Of a stretch of 64,000 nucleotides of DNA, positions 45,048 through 56,075 are shown in pieces. The position numbers were made by a program, and so were the translations under genes. Numbering within the stretch: position 1 is the first letter of the stretch; each line of letters starts with the position of its first letter. This DNA comes from Delphinapterus leucas. Its lineage: Eukaryota; Chordata; Mammalia; Artiodactyla; Monodontidae. The stretch lies in the NCBI RefSeq assembly GCF_002288925.2, contig NW_022098001.1, positions 11,934,056-11,998,055 of the forward strand, in the 5' to 3' direction. Under the pieces are notes generated by a model. That model had not been told where the DNA came from and ran no database searches. It saw only the letters and a list, made by a program, of their open reading frames with translations.

Positions 45048-45310
45048 TATTTTAATGTCTTCATTGGAGTATAACTGCTTTACAATGTTGTGTTAGTTTC
45101 TGCTGTATAACAGAGAAAATCAGCTATATGTATACATATATCCCCATATCCCCACCCTCTTGCGTCTCCCTCCCACCCTCCCTATCCCACCCCTCTAGGT
45201 GGTTGCAAGGCACAGAGCTGATCTCCTTGAGCTATGTAGCTGCTTCCCACTAACTATTTTACATTTGGTAGTGTATATATGTCAATGCTACTCTCTCACT
45301 TTGTCCCAGC
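45048..45310 (-). mobile_element. Young L1 3' end inserted in the old L1M
   Basis: aatgtcttcattggagtata, ctgctttacaatgttgtgtt, ccctccctatcccacccctc: the same 3' UTR as at 30859 and 41700. A 15-base TSD, ttgaacatctttatt, is exact at 45033-45047 and 45311-45325. Confidence 0.95.
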
Positions 45311-45850
45311 TTGAACATCTTTATTAATATGTAGTCATCCTCGCCATTTGTAGTAGTGCTTTTTGTCTTGAAGTCTAGTTTTACGTAATATTTAATATAG
45401 CTGTATCTCCTTTTTTTAACCTCATTCTTTGTATGTCTCTTCCCATCAATTTACTTGCAATCTGCCTCTGTCCTTATATTTATAGGGGTTTCTCTTACGG
45501 ATCGTTTAAAGTTGAATTCTTAAAATCTAGTTTAACAATCTTTGATTTTTAACTGGAGATTATAATTCATTTATGTAGCTCGTGATTATTGTTAAATTGG
45601 ACTCATTTATTTCATCTTAGTTTTTGCTTTCTATTTGTTCATTTGTTTTCTAAGTTTGTTTTTTTTCCTTTTCTTTCTTGCTCTCCTTTGTGTTGCTTTT
45701 TTTTTTTTTCCTCCTATCATTCCTTCCCCCACCCCAACTCTACTCATTTGGAAGTTACACACTTTATTTCAGTTCTCTCAGTGGAGACCTCAGATGATTG
45801 ATATGGCTTACATATTTATTTAAAGTTAATCAATACCTTATATAAGGACA

Positions 45851-46679
45851 CTAGGGCCCCAAGTTTTGTCTCCTGTCCCAGAAACACTCACGCCTCATTA
45901 AAACCCATGCTCTAGGAGAACAGGGATTGGCAGATACCCTTAGACAAAGGCTCTGGAGTTTTCTTACCTCTTACAGATTCTCACTTCGTCATTTTTCACC
46001 CCTGAAGAATTCCCTTACTTTGCCTTACTAAGCCATGTATTATAGAAAGAGTTATTGTTTTATCCAACAATTATTTTTGGCAGGGGGAGCTAGGTGTCTG
46101 AGAACTTCTGGCCCTCCCATATTGCCAGAGCTCTCTTCTCCCAATCCTCTACTTCCTGCTCTTTGCTCCTGAGCCCTCTGTTGCCTCAGGATGCTGTCCA
46201 GATTTTCTCTACACTGACCCAAGTTTTAAAAACTTTGTACCAAGGTTTTCCCCTACTTATCTCCCCAGACTCCTTGCTCTGGAGTAGGACATGGATTTCC
46301 CTCCATTCATTCATATTTCACATTGAGTTCAGCTATGTTGCTATCAAACACAACACAAGCCAGTGATGCAAAACAAACATATAAAAGAAAGCTCAACTCT
46401 CAACCCTGACAATTAATGACTCCAATGCCTGTCAGTCAGCAGATATCCGAAACAGGGTGTATTAGGTTGATAACATCTATCAGACCCTTCACCTGTGTTG
46501 AGGAGGCTCTTCCTCTTCAGTGATTTTTCTTTTTCAACTAGTAAAACATGTTTTCTGTTGTTCCGATAGCTCTGAAAGGGTGGGATCTCACCATTATCCA
46601 GCCTAATAATGTACAACCTTCAGTGGGTGGGCTGGAGCTGAGGTTCATAAGTGTTCAGAAAGCTCAGTCCAATTCAACT
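45851..46679. other. Unclassified sequence after the old L1
   Basis: The first 200 bases may still be the 5' part of the old L1. Nothing is recognised beyond about 46050. Confidence 0.35.
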
Positions 46680-46855
46680 GGACAAATACTTGAGTTCCTA
46701 CAACATTCTAGGCAGTGGGCTAAGACATAAAGGTGAAAAAGACAGTCTCTGCTCTCAAAAGCTTATTCTGCAGTAGAGGCAGAGAAAATGTGTCCACAAA
46801 TAATAATAACACAATCAGAATGCACTGAGTGCTATGGGCAAAGGACAAAAAATAG
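46680..46855 (-). repeat. L2 LINE 3' end, minus strand
   Basis: ggacaaatacttgagttcct, aacattctaggcagtgggct, ggtgaaaaagacagtctctg, ctctcaaaagcttattctgc match the L2 tail in reverse complement. Confidence 0.7.
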
Positions 46856-46859
46856 TGGA

Positions 46860-47105
46860 TACCTTATGTAGTTGAATGACCTTCTCTGACCCCCTAGACT
46901 AGGTCCCCTTGTTGCGTGCTCTCCATACTTCTCCTGTCGTAATCGTCACCATTCTTTGTTATAACTGCTTGTTTCACATTTGTTTTCCCCACTATACTGT
47001 AATTTCCCTGAAGGCAAGGCCACTGTTTTGTTCTCCACTCTTGTCACCAATGCCTATAACGTAACACCAGATGAGGAATGTGAATTTGTTGAATGAATGA
47101 ATGAA
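46860..47105 (+). repeat. L2 LINE 3' end, plus strand
   Basis: gaccttctctgaccccctag, ctatactgtaatttccctga, aggcaaggccactgttttgt, and the tail gaatttgttgaatgaatgaa. Together with the previous L2 it forms an inverted pair with their 5' sides facing. Confidence 0.85.
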
Positions 47106-47515
47106 ATCAGAGACGTGTATAAGTGAACTGGGCCTTGGGGGTGCTCTATCAGTCAGAGCCCTTGTAGGAAACAGATGGGACTCTCCAAGAAGATAACTTG
47201 GAAAATTTAATGAAAGGATTATTTACAAAGAGTGGTCAGGGTTAAATAAAACCAATAAGGGATGCTAAAGGAGAAGCAAGGGAGGCCATTTCCACCCCTA
47301 GGCCTAAAAGAGCAGAGAAGAAAGCAGCTGTAGCTGCAGTTGTATCTGTTGGAGAGGGTCACCAGAGGAGCTGTGGTTGTTTGAAGCCAGGGAATCAGTC
47401 CCCTGCTGGTGCCTCTCATATCCTACAGGCCTCCCTTGGCCAAACCCAATCATAAGCCAGAGGGCAGTCCATAACCGTTAGCCTCCAACGGCACAGTATA
47501 GGGTAGAGAAAGGTG
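47106..47515. other. Possible ancient repeat, family unresolved
   Basis: ataagccagagggcagtcca and agcctccaacggcacagtat, and ggtagagaaaggtgagactt just after, resemble the end of an old mammalian repeat ('gaagccagagggcaagggagcc ... cagcctcccggggcac'). No gene. Confidence 0.35.
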
Positions 47516-49025
47516 AGACTTGATAAGGAGTGGTACAGGAGAATATCTAGCACAAGTACTTACTTAGGCTGTCAACAGACAGAGGTGGGGACACGGATAT
47601 TCCGGGTGAATAGAACACGTGAGCATTATGTGTGGGTAACTTGGGTTAATTACAGGCAGAGAAAGTTGGCAACTAACGTCAACTTGGAAAGTTCCTAAAT
47701 AAGCCTGAAAATAGACTGAACACAGTTCATAAATGGGAAGGCTTTGGGGGCCAATGGGCAGGAAGGTGGGGAGACGGGAGCTGCACCTTAGGGAGACGTT
47801 CCAGAAAAATGTGGAGGTAGAATTCTGTAAACAATCGTGGTGGTGAGGAGACGGCTAGGAAGGAAGTACAGTTTGGGGGACAGGTGACAAAGGCCAGGGC
47901 CAGATGATGATAACCCAGCCGCTGAAGTTCTCTGGAAAGCATGTGTACAGAGATAACCAAACTTCCAGTGAAAAGCCCAGTGGTCCATTTTTAAACCAGA
48001 AGACACTTTACGCCATGAACTCACAGCACAACCCGAGAGAGACAAATCTGTGTGTTTACTTTGGTAGGAGCTAGAAGCATTTTAACAGAAACCATGACAT
48101 TTTAGAACTAGTTGAAGCCGGTGAGCAGGATGTGCTCTCTGGATCCCAGAGAGCATCAGCTGGATGTCAAATTCATCCACAAGTTAAGGACAAAGTCAAG
48201 GAGTTCAAAGAATGGAAGTCACTGAGGGCAGAGAGAAGATGAATCAGAACTGTGGATTTCAAGAAACAGAAAAGGACATTTAATTCCAAGAGACAAAGTG
48301 CAGCTTGCTAGGGGCTGGTTTCCTCCCATTTAGAGTTTCCTAAAGACGCAGCATGATGGCTGACAGACAAGGCTCCAAATTCCATATTGAAAAAATAGAA
48401 GGAAGAAATATTTGTGCATGCCCTCTTCAAGGCCTCTGAAATTCCCTGTCTCAGACTGAAAGAAACTGACTGCCAGATGGCTGGGAATTTGGCTGCCTCC
48501 CTTTAAAACTAGTGACTTAAGGAAAGCATTTCCTCAGCGATCATCTAAGTTCCCATGAGCGACGGACAAAACTGAAACAACTCCAGAAGATCTGTACCAC
48601 CGGGGAGAACACTGATAGCCACAGGGGATAGGAGAGCAGGCCTGCTGGCAGCCTTACAGCTTTGTCTCTGCAGTTCCAAGTAGACATTTTGTCAGTGACA
48701 GCCACTGATCGAAAAGACCAGCACTGAGGGAGCGCCTGACGTCACAAGGTCGGGGGGCGGCGGAGGAAATGTTAACTGTCCTTAGGGATAAATTGCACAG
48801 TATCTTCTGACAGGTAGGGAATCAAATCAAATGATTTTTAGAAGGTGAAAGCTGGTAGGAAGGAACCTGCTCTGAAGGCTAATATTCACCCCTCGGAAAC
48901 AAATTACAGCATGATTAGGACAGTTCACCTTTAGGAAATTAGTTCTAAGGGAGGTCTGGAATTTAAGGATGTGAAGACGTATCCTTGAGCTTGTCAGTCA
49001 AGGAGAAATTGGGCCTAGACAGGGA
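47516..49025. other. Unique, repeat-free sequence with a CRE/GC-box patch
   Basis: About 1.5 kb without recognisable mobile elements or coding frames. A small CpG-bearing patch at 48710-48765 contains a full CRE and a GC box. Confidence 0.45.
48737..48744. promoter_or_regulatory. Full CRE palindrome next to a GC box
   Basis: TGACGTCA, the canonical CREB/ATF palindrome, followed after 12 bases by cggggggcggcgg (GC box, Sp1/KLF type). Six CpGs fall in about 80 bases, high for this AT-rich, non-SINE neighbourhood. No TATA box or gene start is identifiable, so a regulatory role is an inference. Confidence 0.4.
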
Positions 49026-49029
49026 GATA

Positions 49030-49215
49030 CAGCTGAGAGAACATAGGGGTTAGAGTCAGATAGGACCGGGTTCCAATTCAAACTCCTCTGCTTAATATCT
49101 GGGTGAATTTGGGAGAGTCACGTAAGGCCACTCAGCCTCGGTCTCCTCATGAATGAGTGAGGGCTAATGATACCCGAGTTCGAGATGCTGGTGAGGACGA
49201 GTAAGCACTCAGTTA
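49030..49215 (+). repeat. MIR SINE, plus strand
   Basis: cataggggttagagtcagat, ggttccaattcaaactcctc, gaatttgggagagtcacgta, ggccactcagcctcggtctc and cgagatgctggtgaggacga give the MIR order. Confidence 0.75.
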
Positions 49216-50725
49216 CTACTTTACTATAAGGTATTACGTATCCACAAGGTTAACCCAGTATTTCCACAACAGCATGAGCATTTCAATACAAAACCTGAAG
49301 GATTTAAAATTCTTATTTAAAGATGGAACAGGTGGACCATGAGGTCTACTCTATGTGACCCCGCCTTGACCCATGTTTGTTTGGATTATTTTTCCTTCTC
49401 ATCCTTCTCTTCCCCCTTCTTCTCTCTCCTCTCTGAATCCTTTTTTTTTTCTTTTGTAAACATTCATCTCACAAAATATTTTCCAGCTGTGTGACTGGGT
49501 GAAGATGGTCCAATGAATATCGTAAGAAATACCTGACCCACCCCGTACTGTTCACAGAAGATTCCAATCTTCACAGAACGATCCCCGTAATGACGGGGAT
49601 CTGTGCAGCCTGTGCAGGATATCAGAACAAGATTAAATGAATACCTGCTAATTCCTGAAGAGATGGGTGGCTAAATACACAAAGATTCTCATAGCCCCTC
49701 TTATTGTAGGTTGACTCTCATTCATATGTAATCAGTGGGTTTTCATGTACACAAATTAAGCAATTCATGTTATGAGAAGACTTTGAAAGACATTTGAAAG
49801 CTTTGAAAATTTAAATTCAAGTCTGTTATTTCCGTGCGTACATCGGCTGCCGCAGTGTTTCACGAAGGATGCACTCACAGGCAAGCAGCTGTGGAAAATC
49901 CATTTGTCCTTTATAAACAGATCTTGCACAGTCTGGGGTATGCAATTTAATTACAATGTAATGTATTACAGACATTTCCTGATCATAATAATTATGAGGT
50001 TAGAGAAGAAGGTTATGGTCTTAACTTGTTCCCTACAAGAAAACTTAGTCTCCCTAGGATATATAAAATAAAAAATTACATTTAAAGTTTAATTAAAGTT
50101 ATTATTTCTTTCAGCAACGTTATCAAATGAAAAAACATTATTACCAAAACAATTAGAAAATCAATTCAAGGAATTTGCAGACATTTAATCTCTCTTTTCA
50201 AAAGGGGCAGTTTTATCCCTGCTATATTAAATCTCATTGAAAATTAGAGCGAGACGCAGCTAATTAATACCTTCCTAACCCATAGCTCTCCAGAAGAGAA
50301 AGCAACTTATAAGAGGGAAAGGAAAGAACAGTAAAACAAAGGAAAGGAAAGGACAGACAGGAAATGGAAAAACGTCCCAGATCAAAACTCCATGAAAAGT
50401 ATTATAATCTTAGTTTCTAAATTCTCACCCAAGAATTTCCAAGCCTGTGCTGAAAAGTTTCAGGTGTGCCACTAAGGCGTCGCACCTTCCATCTCTTTGG
50501 AAAACTTGGATTGTTGGCTGGGATAATTTTGACCACAGAACATGGGTCAACACCAACACGTCTGGAGGACCTCCAGTTCACATGTACCTAAACGCTAGGA
50601 TAATGATTCATCTTTCCATAAAGTTGAAGAACCGTACGCCTGTAATAAGACTAATTAATTACTGCTATAGGAAGATGGTACTACAGACTCTCCAAATGTG
50701 GGAATAACAGGAAAAATACTATTTG
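49216..50725. other. Unique AT-rich sequence, candidate conserved element 49790-50290
   Basis: No mobile element or gene. 49790-50290 has many TAATTA/ATTA sites, including attacaatgtaat (49950-49962, a perfect 6-1-6 palindrome), ataattat and agctaattaatacc. It also has caagcagctgtgg with an E-box. The combination is typical of developmental enhancers but not proof. A perfect hairpin lies at 49580-49601, and a short (GGAAA)n run at 50336-50352. Confidence 0.4.
49580..49601 (+). other. Perfect 9-bp hairpin
   Basis: gatccccgt, loop aatg, acggggatc. With a small bulge it extends by cacaga/tctgtg on the two sides. No T run follows and no gene adjoins. Confidence 0.85.
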
Positions 50726-50729
50726 TTGA

Positions 50730-50945
50730 CGGCCTCCTGTGTGCCTAGGGCTTTTTGGAGATGATTGATTTCATTTAATTTTCCAAGTGACCCCATGAGG
50801 GAGTGATCATTATGCATCATTAACAGATGGAAAATGGATTTGAGTAACTAAAGTCACACAGCCAAAGCAGTAGAGATAGGATTCAAGGCCAGCTGTGTCT
50901 GATATGAAAACAATGCTCCTAACCAGTTTGCTGAGCCTTCTCTCC
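50730..50945 (-). repeat. MIR SINE, minus strand, near full length
   Basis: tttgttgacggcctcctgtg, gattgatttcatttaatttt, aagtgaccccatgagggagt, gtcacacagccaaagcagta, and the tRNA end gctcctaaccagtttgctga. Confidence 0.8.
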
Positions 50946-51179
50946 CTGCCTTAAAGCAGGACATCTGTAACAGCTTTTTCCCCGGTGGCGAACTGTGTGC
51001 GCTGTTTGCTCCACTCGCAGCTCTGGTCCCCCATCCTTACTTTGCTTCATGACAAGAAGATGGAAATTCAAACTGGAGGTATCCTGGGCCATGAACTAGA
51101 GTGAAGATGTAATCATATTCAGACAGTGGGCTCAGGCAGCCTGGGACTGCCTATCAGAAGATGGATAGCAGAGCCTCTC
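50946..51179. other. Unique sequence
   Basis: Nothing recognised. Confidence 0.35.
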
Positions 51180-51505
51180 CTGACACCAAGCCCCCTGCTC
51201 TTGCTGGGCCACACACTGCAGGGCCTGCCAATCCTCCTAAGAGCTTGCAACCATCCCATCTAAAACCCACCCCTCCCCTCTAATCATTTGTTATCCTCTT
51301 ACCCTGCTTCTTCACCGCCCCTACCTTTCATAGCACTCTTCTACTACCTAAAACTATATTATTCTTGTAATGATTTCATTATTTGCTGCTTGTCTTTCCC
51401 ACTAGAAGGGACTTTGTCTTTTTCACTCTACTCCCCAAAGCCTGGCAGGCAGTAGATGCTCAATAAATGTTTGTTGAATCACTGTATGGATAAATGAATG
51501 AATTG
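51180..51505 (+). repeat. L2 LINE 3' end, plus strand
   Basis: taccctgcttcttcaccgcc, tagcactcttctactaccta, ccactagaagggactttgtc, agcctggcaggcagtagatg, ctcaataaatgtttgttgaa and the aatgaatgaat tail. One of the better preserved L2 ends in the window. Confidence 0.9.
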
Positions 51506-52160
51506 TTAAATATCTAATGGGGCAAAAGCAGAGGTAAATACTGGCTTCATTCTCCCTCTCTACAGCAATTTTGCTAAGTAAATCCTATTTTCTGGGGATT
51601 CTTCTCTCAGCTGCTGCCTTGGGGAATGATAAGAAGATTCTTGTTACCAAAAACATGGGATATTTCACATAGAAGCTGAGATCTAAACACTCTAGTATGT
51701 ACTATTCAATATGTTCCTCTACTTTTCACCACTGTTATGGAAATTATCCACAACTTGAAAATAAGGCAGCACATCCTATCAATGTCATTCAGGGCAAAGT
51801 CCATGCAAAGATTCTCTAGGACGACGTACTTAGTTTGACTCACTGCTTACTACTGATTAAAGGTCCCAGACTTGGTGACGTTATATGTTAACTCATAGAT
51901 ATTTAGTCTATTTCATTTTTTCTAGATGAAAATTATTTCTGTCCCATAGAACAGTTGTTTCCAAAGGTTACAGTTTATTGGCCTCTAAGACATTAACCAG
52001 TTAAGCAGTTTTAATCTAACCTAGCAATCTTAGGTTAATACTTATTAAATTACATAAACTCAGCTTCTCAAATGCTCTTTGAATTGGTGTGAATATCTTA
52101 CTGATTCCCATATAAATGAATGAATTGAATAAAATCTTTGACATGTGTTCATTTTTTATT
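51506..52160. other. Unique sequence
   Basis: No repeat or gene recognised. Confidence 0.35.
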
Positions 52161-52244
52161 TGCATGAGAATCATGATTTCAGCTTTTAGAAAACTATAAT
52201 TTAATACCACCCATCTACAACCTTAAAGGAATAATCACATTCAT
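52161..52244 (+). repeat. Local direct repeat, copy 1
   Basis: About 84 bases sharing blocks with 52579-52658: a gag(a/g)tca(t/c)gatt start, agaaaa(c/t)tataat, taccaccca(t/c)cta and caatcacattcat-like ends. The two copies lie about 415 bases apart. Confidence 0.75.
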
Positions 52245-52420
52245 GTTGCTTCTCAAAAGTTCAGCGACTCACAGTCCCCATCCATGATTTTACCCATGAT
52301 TACCCTAACAGCACTGAGCAAACTGGTCACCAACATAAGGGCTGGTCTTCTGCCTTCTCCCTTTAGGGTAGTGGATGGTCCCCAATTATGAGGAGGATTG
52401 GGGGGAAAATAAAAACAAAT

Positions 52421-52506
52421 TTTATACACACACACACATTAATATAAATGAATGTATATACGTCTCTATATAAAAACATATATATGCACATCTGTGTGTA
52501 TATAAA
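52421..52506. repeat. CA/TA-rich microsatellite patch
   Basis: (AC)n at 52424-52438, followed by tatata/tgtgta alternation to 52506. It sits between the two direct-repeat copies. Confidence 0.8.
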
Positions 52507-52578
52507 ATTGGACTTGTCTTCAACATGTACCCACCCCTTAATACCCTAATTTCTCCCCTGACCTGCCTCACACCTTCC

Positions 52579-52658
52579 ACATGAGAGTCACGATTCTGCC
52601 TTTCAGAAAATTATAATACCACCCACCTATAAACCTTAAAAGTACAATCACATTCATA
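52579..52658 (+). repeat. Local direct repeat, copy 2
   Basis: Second copy of the 80-base unit, including ataccacccacctataaacc and cttaaaagtacaatcacatt. Similarity stops on both sides of the unit. Confidence 0.75.
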
Positions 52659-54779
52659 TATGATTGGTTCCTTATCTTTGAGTTTATAATTTTATGTGTG
52701 TGCATGTGTAGTCATAGCTTCCATATGTAGCTATAAAGAAACATCTATACCACTCTCTCCTTCTACCTTGTTCTGTAACTCAAACTAATATTGACACTTC
52801 TTCTGAGGGGGAATTTTTGAATCTTACTCATGTTTATATGTCAGTCCCAATTTATAATTCTCCCTTTGTCCATACAGAAATTCTTACCCACTCTTCTTTC
52901 ATGGCCTGTTGTCAATAAAGCTCCCACCTACCTGAGCCAGCCTGACTCCTTGTAAAGGCCTTTCGGCAGTCCTCTCCATACCTGGGGAACGACGCTCCTA
53001 AGAAAACATCAGTAAAAACGATCTCTGACAGAGCACACTGTGAGAATATTCAATGCCTGTGGGTCTTCAGACTTGGAAAGACTCTAAAGATTGTTTCCAG
53101 GGTGAAGTTTATAATGAAAGCCTTAAAATCAACATGGTTTTCCATAACTGTGTTCAAATGGACAGATTTTGATTTCTGGCTACAGACACATAAAGGTTAC
53201 AAAGCCACTGTGAGTGGAAGGCGGATGTTAGTATCGACCGATAGAAACCTTTGTGTCTGTTTGCCACCTCCCATTCTGTTGGCAAGCAGACACAAAGGAA
53301 TGAGACAAGTTGGAAGTACTACATGGACATGCTGTTCTAGACCTACTTCCTCTACTGAATTATGAATAATGCTGGAAGGCTGGTTGGCAGGTGCATGGCA
53401 GGAATGCCTGGGGATCATGGTGGAGCTGGAGAGAGCCACTGCAAATGACTATGGTATTGGAGGCCAACTGGTCGATAGGAAGATGTTCATCCATGAGAGA
53501 GGTTGCAAGGGAGGCTCTATGAACCTCTGAATAGTGATTCTCACTGCCACATGGCCAAGCTGATGGATTTATAAAATTTATTTTAAAAGAGGTTTATTAT
53601 TAAGCACTTAAGCTCATAGTCTATAGGAAAAAAAAGATCATAGTTTTTTTTATAAAAGGGAGAGTTGGCTTGTTTTCACAATCTTTACAATCTTTAAAAA
53701 GGTTTAAAAAAGTTGTAAGCAAGGAGAAGGGGGGTATTTTACCCATTCAAAGAAACACTGATAAAACTATACTGACAATCAAAAAGGTTGAGTTGCTATT
53801 GGATGGAAGGCAATGTTTTGCTGTGGATAGAGAACTAACTGGCTATGAGACAAAGAACAGAAGAGCGGGTATTTCTCTAGAAGACAGTCCACCTGAGGAT
53901 TGGTATCACTATTTGGAACTGAAATCAGTCTTGAGAACCTGTAATGGCCCTTCCAGTTACACTGTGGATCTCCATTACCCTCCCTCCATCCTGCCCCCCA
54001 CCCACTCCCCAGTAGGTAGGACAGGCTAAACTTGTCCTTTTAAAGGGATGTAGCTAAATTCACAGCTGATTAAGCCATACTAGGTTACAAAGAGAAATGG
54101 GATTATTTTAGACTGTGCACCTAAAATCTTAGGGATCATGTCAAGGTGGGCAGCCAAGTCCTCCACAAAATGGCTTTGGGGGCCATTGTCAGCAGTAGAA
54201 TTATGGGCCAGATGGACCGAGAGTCTGCACCAAGATAGGCTTCTTCATTTCTGGATATGACAGCGTGAAGGTCACAGGAAGTTGTATCACAGAAAATAGG
54301 AAACATACAGAAGAAAGTACAACTGCTACAAAAAAAAAAAAATCCCATCTGAAAAGATATAGCATTAAAAATATAATAAAAGGTAATACTAATGAATAAC
54401 ATGTAATCATGGCCAGAAAAATGAGGATGGTGCCATGGCAGCTCAGGACATTGAAGAAAACTGATCTGGGAGTGAGTGCCTCGAGACTCCTTTCAATTCT
54501 TTATTGTTTGTTTATGTGTCAGATAGCATGGATTTATCCAAAATAAGTGTGTCCATGCTTTTGTGTAAGTCAGTGGGTTACAGGAAGATCACAAACTATT
54601 TGGCTAAAGCTGCAAAGTATTAGTCAAATTTCCTCCACTTCTGAGGAAAGAAGTACAAGGAAAAGAGAAACATGGTGAATGGTCCTGGCTTCAAACCATA
54701 ATCCTGAAAATGAAGCAGGTAAAGTTCGAGGTTGACACTGGTGAAAAATTTGGTGGATGTTGGCTCAGTTATTCTAATA
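52659..54779. other. Unique sequence with one 119-codon frame
   Basis: No mobile element recognised. An AATAAA lies at 52916-52921. A frame at 53670-54029 (119 codons, starting MFSQSLQSLKRFKKV, with KGGILPIQRNTDKTILTIKK) is intact but matches no family I know; start and splice context are unremarkable. The frame at 53102-53365 is also unrecognised. I do not call a gene. Confidence 0.35.
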
Positions 54780-55010
54780 TGCTTTCATTTTATTTATGCA
54801 AATAACCTCTTTCTTTCTTGGTCACCTGGCAGGTTCCCATTTGGCAGCTAAGTGCAGCCCCATTAATTGACTGTCTGCTAAAGGGATGCAATTTTTTTTT
54901 TTTTTACACACAAAACCTTTTAAAATTTAACCTTCTAAAAGTCGTTATGCAGTGAGGGAAAAAAGTGAGCTAAACATGCAAAGCTTTGTGGATTCCAAAA
55001 CAAAGGAAAC
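54780..55010. promoter_or_regulatory. Candidate enhancer: octamer, homeodomain and SOX motifs
   Basis: A perfect POU octamer ATGCAAAT at 54796-54803, a cattaattgac homeodomain site near 54861, a ctttgt SOX site near 54983 and aacaaagg at 54999-55006. They lie within 230 bases of repeat-free DNA, apart from a T run at 54893-54905. Each motif is common by chance, so only the cluster is notable. Confidence 0.3.
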
Positions 55011-55889
55011 AAATGTATAAGAAGGAGACTGGGAAATGAATATGCTCTTAATGCAGACACACATTTCACTTAAAGTAAAACACCAGTTCAAGGAATATCC
55101 ATTAAATGCCAATGCTCATGAAAAGATCCTGGCCCATAGCTACCAATTAACAGGGAATCTACAAGGCTGAGATGTAAATTTAACATTTAAACGCAGCTAG
55201 ATTCCCAATGCTATTATGGTTCACCCTCATTAATGTAATTCTTAGGACAATCCTTATAATGAAGGAACAGTGAATATTCTCAGTAGCCACTCAAAATATA
55301 ATTACAGTACATTTGACTAAACGCTTCTGTGGTGAGATAAACTGCAATTTATACATTTCTGAGGGTTTTTTTTTTTTTAAAAAAGGCTGATGATGATAAA
55401 GGAAGCTAATGCTACTTTGTGGGCCAGCATGTCATTAGCTGTTCCATCATTTATACTCAAACTCCGGCATCATGAGGCAAGGTAAATGGTGCTTGAGATT
55501 CGCTGCTACAGACCCTGAAATAGTTCCCAGTGCAGAGTTTATAAGTAATACCAGGAGTCCTGCTGTTTCACCTCCTGAGTCATTTTTCTTAAAGTCTTTA
55601 GAATTCTTGACAAAAGGTGGAAAGAAGAGAATGCTGTCCTTTACTAACTAATTAAACTAGTAAGAAGACCTCATTATGAAGAACAGGGAACATGAAGCAT
55701 GAATTAGTTCCTTGTTAATTTCGTACAGCTGAGAAACAATCTTCCAGTTGCTGTAAAGAGGTTAAATGACTGCTCAGTAGGATCACAGTTACACTTCCGA
55801 TGTACGAACCTTGCTTCATTGCTGCACAGCAAGGCAGCCACTTAGGGGTTCTGTCAAACGTGACTTGTATATAAGGTTTTTGGAAAGGA
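55011..55889. other. Unique sequence
   Basis: No mobile element. A T run lies at 55367-55378. Conserved-looking texture but no testable feature. Confidence 0.35.
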
Positions 55890-56075
55890 GATCATATTCA
55901 TTCACCTGATATCTACTGAGCTCCTACTAAGTGCCAAGTACCTTGCTAGGCCCTGGGCAAACAATGATGCGTATAACTTACAGATGTCTGCTCTCACGGA
56001 ATTTCATAGAACTTTCAATCTAGTAGAATACACCTCCGTAGAAATGAGGTTGACTGGAAAATAAAGTATTACATC
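55890..56075 (-). repeat. L2 LINE 3' end, minus strand
   Basis: attcattcacctgatatcta, ctgagctcctactaagtgcc, aagtaccttgctaggccctg, ctgctctcacggaatttcat, then caatctagtagaa. Confidence 0.85.

Larger units (their letters stand above)
40858..45850 (-). mobile_element. Long old L1M element, minus strand, invaded three times
   Basis: The outer element is an ancient L1 in reverse complement. Its 3' UTR is near 40860-41250 (gttttaccaaataaatataa, gtaggagtggaactgctggg), followed by gagcatgttttcacatatgc and then ORF2 DNA to about 45850. Removing the inserts at 41482-41683 (SINE), 41700-42889 (young L1) and 45048-45310 (young L1 3' end) leaves roughly 3.3 kb. There are many frameshifts and no coding capacity. 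Confidence 0.85.

Noticed and set aside
49580..49601. Rho-independent terminator
   Set aside because: No T run after the hairpin, and the DNA is eukaryotic.
52916..52921. AATAAA as a gene 3' end or LTR
   Set aside because: An isolated hexamer without upstream coding sequence or convincing LTR structure.
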